Below, one piece after another: positions 60,905-64,000 of a stretch of 64,000 nucleotides of DNA. The translations under genes and the position numbers were made by a program. The notes beneath the pieces were generated by a model. It had not been told where the DNA came from and made no database searches. It worked only from the letters and a program-made list of their open reading frames with translations. The stretch's first letter is position 1. Each line of letters starts with the position of its first letter. The DNA comes from CBDBCU01 sp965242615 (GTDB lineage Bacteria; Chloroflexota; Dehalococcoidia; Lucifugimonadales; UBA3495). The stretch spans positions 1,550,001 through 1,614,000 of the forward strand of contig CBDESR010000005.1 in assembly GCA_965242615.1 (NCBI GenBank), given 5' to 3'.

Positions 60905-61465
60905 ATGGACGCGGGAAAATTGACGCTGGTTTTGGGCGGCGTCCGCTCCGGCAAAAGCGCCTTTGCCGAAAAGTTGGCGGCGGACTTGCACCGTCCGGTC
61001 ATCTATCTGGCTACCGGGCAAGCCGGCGATGGGGAAATGCAGGAGCGCATCCGCCGCCATCAGCAGCGCCGCCCGGCCCACTGGCGCACTATCGAGGAAT
61101 CGCTGCGCCCGGCGGCCGCCCTGGTCGCAGCATTGCCCGCCGCCGACCCGCCGCCGGTCGTTTTGCTCGATGCCTTGGATATATGGATTGCCAACCGGAT
61201 AATGGAACAGGAAATTGCCGATTTTGCGGCCGTAGAGTCCCAAGCCTTGGCGGAACTGGAGCGGCTGCTGACGGTGTGCCGGCGGCAAACGGCGGCCGCC
61301 GTCCTGGTCAGCAGCGAAGTGGGGTTAAGCCCGGTGTCGCCCAACGCCCTGGGCCGCCGCTTTCAGGATTTGTTGGGGACGGTCAATCAGCAAGCCGCGG
61401 TGGCGGCCGATGCCGTCTATCTGGTAATAGCGGGATTGCCGCTGTCGCTGAAGCCGGCCGGTTGA
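60905..61465 (+). CDS. cobU: Adenosylcobinamide kinase / adenosylcobinamide-phosphate guanylyltransferase
   Basis: 186 residues from the ATG at 60905 (AGGG upstream), 7 bp after cobQ; an upstream in-frame TTG overlaps cobQ. P-loop LGGVRSGKSAF at 10-20, RRHQQRRP with the guanylylated His, VVLLDALDIWIANRI. It activates cobinamide before the nucleotide loop is added. The cobC-cobQ-cobU group suggests cobinamide salvage or late cobalamin synthesis; no cobalamin riboswitch was found. Confidence 0.93.
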   Translation: MDAGKLTLVLGGVRSGKSAFAEKLAADLHRPVIYLATGQAGDGEMQERIRRHQQRRPAHWRTIEESLRPAAALVAALPAADPPPVVLLDALDIWIANRIMEQEIADFAAVESQALAELERLLTVCRRQTAAAVLVSSEVGLSPVSPNALGRRFQDLLGTVNQQAAVAADAVYLVIAGLPLSLKPAG

Positions 61466-62137
61466 ATTATACGGCGGTCAATGCTAATCTGCCCGTAAAA
61501 ATCGGGCAACGGGAGGCAAGGATTATGGCAGAATCGGCAAAGCGTATCGGCGTGGCGGCGATGGGCGGGGACAGCCGGGCGGTAGTAGCCCGGATTCAGG
61601 AACTGGAAAGCCTGGGCATTGCGGCGGCTTGGCTGACTTCCGGCGGCGCCGGCCCGGACGCTCTGACGACCTTTGCCGCCGCGGCCGCCGTTACCGACCA
61701 CATCCTGCTGGGTACCAGCATCATCCCTACTTACCCCCGCCATCCCATCGTCGCCGTCCAGCAAACCCAGGTAGTGGCGCAACTGGCCCCGGGGCGGTTC
61801 CGCCTGGGGTTGGGGCCGAGTCACAAGGTCAGCATTGAGCCGATGTTCGGCATTGCCCATAATGCGCCCCTGACCAACCTGCGGGAGTATATTGCGGTGG
61901 TCAAAACCCTGCTGCGGGAGGGGCGGGTGGATTATGACGGGACGCAGTATCACGGCCACGCCGCCTTGCCCGGCGCCGCCGTCCCGGAAGTGCCGATAAT
62001 GGCGTCAGCCCTGCGCCGCCGTTCCTTCCGCTTGTGCGGTGAAATCGCCGACGGGGCCATCAGCTGGGTCTGTCCCGGTCAGTATCTGCGGGAGGTTCTG
62101 TATCATTTTGCTGGGGGGGATGATACCATAGTTGGCT

Positions 62138-62980
62138 ATGGGACACAAATGCACCAGCGACAACTGCAAGCGGCGGACGGGTGAACGCTGCGATACTTGC
62201 CGGTCGGGGTCGGTCGGCAAGCGGTTAGTTGTGCTGGACGCCAACGGGAAGCCGGTCAAGCCGGAAGGGAAACACGCCCACGGTACCGCTTATGAGCGGG
62301 GCGTGGCAGTGGATATGTATTTTGACGGGCTTTCCTATCGCCGGGTGGCAAGGAATATGGAGCAGTATTTTGACCGCAAGACCGGGCCGATGACGGTCTA
62401 TCGCTGGGTGCGGGAACTGACTGCAAAAGCCGATGATGTCCTGCGCCCGATGAAAGTTGAGACCGGCCCGGAATGGGTAGCGGATGAAATGGTCGTCAAG
62501 GTCGGCGGTCGGAAACTCTGGCTGTTCAATGTAATGGATTCCCAAACCCGCTTTGTGCTGTCGGCTTACCTGTCCCCTGACCGGCACACCAGAGCGGCGC
62601 AAACGGCATTGGCATTGGCGCGGGAAAGGTCGGAGACCGCCCCGGATGTGCTGCGGACGGACGGGCTGCGCTCTTACCGGCGGGCGTTGCCGCGGGCGTT
62701 CCCCACCAAGAAGGTTAAGCACACGGTTAGCCAGGGTATCAAAGCGGAAATCAACAACAACCTGTCGGAGCGGTTGCAAGGCACATTCCGTGACCGGGAC
62801 AAGGTGCTACGAGGACTGGAGGGGCGGGATACCGGGCAGGCGTACATTGACGGCTTGGTGCTGCATTACAACTATTTCCGGCCGCACCAGAGGTCTACGA
62901 GGAAAGAAGCCGGCGGAAGCGGCCGGGGCGGAACTGCCGTTCAAGGATTGGCAAGATGTTGCGGCGGTGCGGTAATGTGA
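62138..62980 (+). CDS. IS6-like DDE transposase, C-terminal tail frameshifted
   Basis: 280 residues as it stands. Cys-rich N terminus (GHKCTSDNCKRRTGERCDTC), then DDE core: WVADEMVVKVGG, VLRTDGLRSYRRAL and INNNLSERLQGT. The frame diverges after NYFRPHQ. One extra base at about 62891 shifts it out of a frame that would run GLRGKKPAEAAG...PFKDWQDVAAVR and stop at 62975. The catalytic core is intact, and a recent target duplication shows the element was mobile not long ago. Confidence 0.88.
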   Translation: MGHKCTSDNCKRRTGERCDTCRSGSVGKRLVVLDANGKPVKPEGKHAHGTAYERGVAVDMYFDGLSYRRVARNMEQYFDRKTGPMTVYRWVRELTAKADDVLRPMKVETGPEWVADEMVVKVGGRKLWLFNVMDSQTRFVLSAYLSPDRHTRAAQTALALARERSETAPDVLRTDGLRSYRRALPRAFPTKKVKHTVSQGIKAEINNNLSERLQGTFRDRDKVLRGLEGRDTGQAYIDGLVLHYNYFRPHQRSTRKEAGGSGRGGTAVQGLARCCGGAVM

Positions 62981-63023
62981 TGTATAGTCTAACCGGCGAA
63001 TTCAGATAGTTGGAGGAGAAACT

Positions 63024-63173
63024 ATGCCGCGTCGGCGAACCCCCAAGGAGAACGTGGAACACCACGCCAACCGGAAAAAGAAGGCTTACCGGGCTTACCA
63101 GTCGGCAAGTGCTGACTATGACTTGGCGAAAATCGCCTTTAAGAAGTCCCGGCAGCCGCGGCGCAAACGGTAA
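63024..63173 (+). CDS. Small basic passenger protein inside the IS6-like element
   Basis: 49 residues: starts MPRRRTPKENVEHHANRKKK, ends in RQPRRKR; strong GGAGGAG before the ATG, and a TATAGT box at about 62983. Very basic, helical, no cysteine. It lies between the transposase and the right inverted repeat. It may be a nucleic-acid-binding helper or a captured gene. No family recognised. Confidence 0.7.
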   Translation: MPRRRTPKENVEHHANRKKKAYRAYQSASADYDLAKIAFKKSRQPRRKR

Positions 63174-63192
63174 TCACCGACTCACCTGAAGT

Positions 63193-63213
63193 AAAAAACC
63201 CGGTTATGCCGGG
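63193..63213 (-). terminator. Minus-strand intrinsic terminator at the IS right edge
   Basis: On the minus strand CCCGG-CATAA-CCGGG is followed by TTTTTTAC. It would stop transcription entering the element from its right side. Confidence 0.6.
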
Positions 63214-63733
63214 ATTATAAAACTATACCCCCCAGCAAAATGATACAGAACCCTGCGGGATGTGGCCTTGCCGGCGATGCGGCAGGGGGCGGCCGATGCC
63301 GGGCGGGAAACACCGCCGCTCATTGCCCACGCCCCGGTCTGCGTCCACGAAAACCGGGAGGAAGTCAACGCCGCCGCCCGCCAGCAATTGGCTAACTATC
63401 CCCGCTCGCCCTTTTACCAGGAAATGTTTGCCGCCTCCGGCCATCCGGAAGCCCGGGAAGGCGCGTGGAGCGACGGGATGCTGTCCGATGTGGTGTTCAG
63501 CGGCGATGAGGAGGCAGTGGCCGGCCGCCTGCGGGAACTGTTCGACCGGGGCGCAACGGAAATCCTGGCGCACCCCATCACCGCCGGCAGCGACCCGCAA
63601 GCGTCAATGCAGCGCAGCCTGAACCTGATTGCGGCCGTGGGGCAGGGATTGTGATTGTCGGGATTCGTCAAAAATTTGACCATCCCCTGCCGATTGGCTA
63701 AAATGCGCTAAACCCATCATCGGGGGCATTACC

Positions 63734-64000
63734 GTGCTGGACGATTTGGCCGGCGTCATTGCGACGTTGCAAGGCCGCATCCGCAACTATGGCGACACCC
63801 TGCGGCAGAACGAAATCCGCACCCGGGTGGCGTTGATTGACCCGTTGCTGCAAGCCTTGGGCTGGGATGTAGCTGACCCGGCATTGGCTACCCCGGAGTA
63901 CGAAATCAGCGGTCAACGGGTGGACTATGCCTTGTTGGGGCCGGAGGGCAAGCCGGCCGCTACGGTCGAAGCCAAGAAGCTGGGCGAGCCGCTGGCGTCC
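63734..64000 (+). CDS. Restriction-endonuclease-like protein, N-terminal part (continues beyond window)
   Basis: 89 codons from a GTG at 63734 with GGGGG upstream. The sequence reads VLDDLAGVIATLQGRIRNYG and then RTRVALIDPLLQALGWDVAD, YEISGQRVDYALLGPEGKPA and TVEAKKLGEPLA. It matches the N-terminal nuclease domain of HsdR/type I-like enzymes: the D in VDYALL and ExK in VEAKKL form a PD-(D/E)xK site. The rest lies beyond 64000. Confidence 0.75.
   Translation, partial: MLDDLAGVIATLQGRIRNYGDTLRQNEIRTRVALIDPLLQALGWDVADPALATPEYEISGQRVDYALLGPEGKPAATVEAKKLGEPLAS

Larger units (their letters stand above)
62094..63252 (+). mobile_element. IS6-like insertion sequence, copy 2 (recently inserted)
   Basis: 1159 bp, bounded by 25-bp perfect inverted repeats (GGTTCTGTATCATTTTGCTG plus GGGGG; 62094-62118 and 63228-63252). 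The target duplication CTGCGGGA is present on each side (62086-62093 and 63253-63260), 8 bp as usual for IS6. It has a transposase and a 49-codon passenger gene. The GGTTCTGT start is shared with IS6 members such as IS257. Confidence 0.95.
61525..63654 (+). pseudogene. LLM-class (F420-dependent type) oxidoreductase, split by an IS6-like element
   Basis: Coding parts 61525-62093 and 63261-63654. Without the element and one copy of the 8-bp target duplication the frame reads QYLRDVALPAMRQGAADAGR straight across the join, giving a 320-residue protein. The N-terminal part has LGTSIIPTYPRHPIVAVQQT and GRFRLGLGPSHKVSIEPMF, the C-terminal part has PITAGSDPQASMQRSLNLI. The insertion truncates the protein. 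The rest is unspoiled, so the event is recent. It lies 59 bp after cobU. Confidence 0.9.

Noticed and set aside
1..64000. CRISPR arrays or cas genes
   Set aside because: No regularly spaced identical repeats and no Cas-like proteins were found.

Overview
The window is a GC-rich bacterial chromosome segment. Gene content points to an uncultivated Chloroflexota lineage: a DUF58/MoxR/DUF4129 operon, LLM-class (luciferase-like) oxidoreductases, DUF1501/DUF1800 partners, two metal-dependent amidohydrolases, a GlcD-GlcF fusion, many type II toxin-antitoxin genes and several short dispersed palindromic repeats. This is inference from gene families; no rRNA gene is present to prove it. Starts are often TTG or GTG and were chosen by Shine-Dalgarno sequences or paralogue alignment.

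Layout. 1-4.5 kb: leftward operon of a sugar nucleotidyltransferase, MoxR ATPase, DUF58 and DUF4129 proteins. 4.5-5.4 kb: Phd/PIN toxin-antitoxin pair and tRNA-Gln. 5.6-14.0 kb: gamma-glutamyltransferase, an arylsulfotransferase-like lipoprotein, a chromate transporter, a second MoxR, an LLM oxidoreductase and an MBL hydrolase. 14.1-15.0 kb: hicBA plus a duplicated solitary hicB. 15.2-22.4 kb: PcrA/UvrD helicase, a DNA methyltransferase fused to an HNH nuclease, a coiled-coil protein with a possible nuclease fold, a class V aminotransferase and two coiled-coil proteins. 22.5-23.9 kb: IS6-like element next to the wreck of a TIR/membrane-protein locus. 24.0-29.9 kb: housekeeping block tRNA-Thr/Tyr/Thr, tuf, rpmG, secE, nusG, rplK, rplA, rplJ, rplL. 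Two tandem small coiled-coil/TM genes interrupt it, and no rpoBC follows.

29.9-36.3 kb holds an NHL propeller protein, a DUF1501/DUF1800 pair and four paralogous 119-residue retropepsin-like aspartic proteases. 36.4-38.5 kb: OppD/OppF ATPases without permeases. 38.7-51.6 kb: mixed metabolism (polyprenol-phosphate glycosyltransferase, D-2-hydroxyacid dehydrogenase fusion, dockerin-bearing secreted protein, amidase, NAD-kinase-like protein, TSUP exporter, thioredoxin reductase, GalE-like epimerase). 51.7-54.2 kb: two diverged inverted copies of a roughly 400-bp structured repeat flank an IS982-family element. 54.2-58.5 kb: trmI with tRNA-Gly, a prokaryotic viperin and two amidohydrolases. 58.7-61.5 kb: cobalamin genes (cobC-like, cobQ, cobU). 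61.5-63.7 kb: an LLM oxidoreductase gene cut by an IS6-like element with an exact 8-bp target duplication. The right edge enters a restriction-endonuclease-like gene.

The most novel feature is the pair of structured repeats at 51.86-52.26 and 53.69-54.08 kb. Several stems are shared, the 28-nt palindrome keeps perfect pairing through compensatory changes, and a consensus-like promoter points into one copy. A structured non-coding RNA or non-coding mobile element fits better than a protein gene. Other points of interest are the methyltransferase-HNH fusion, the viperin, the protease quartet and the IS6-like element carrying a 49-codon passenger gene.
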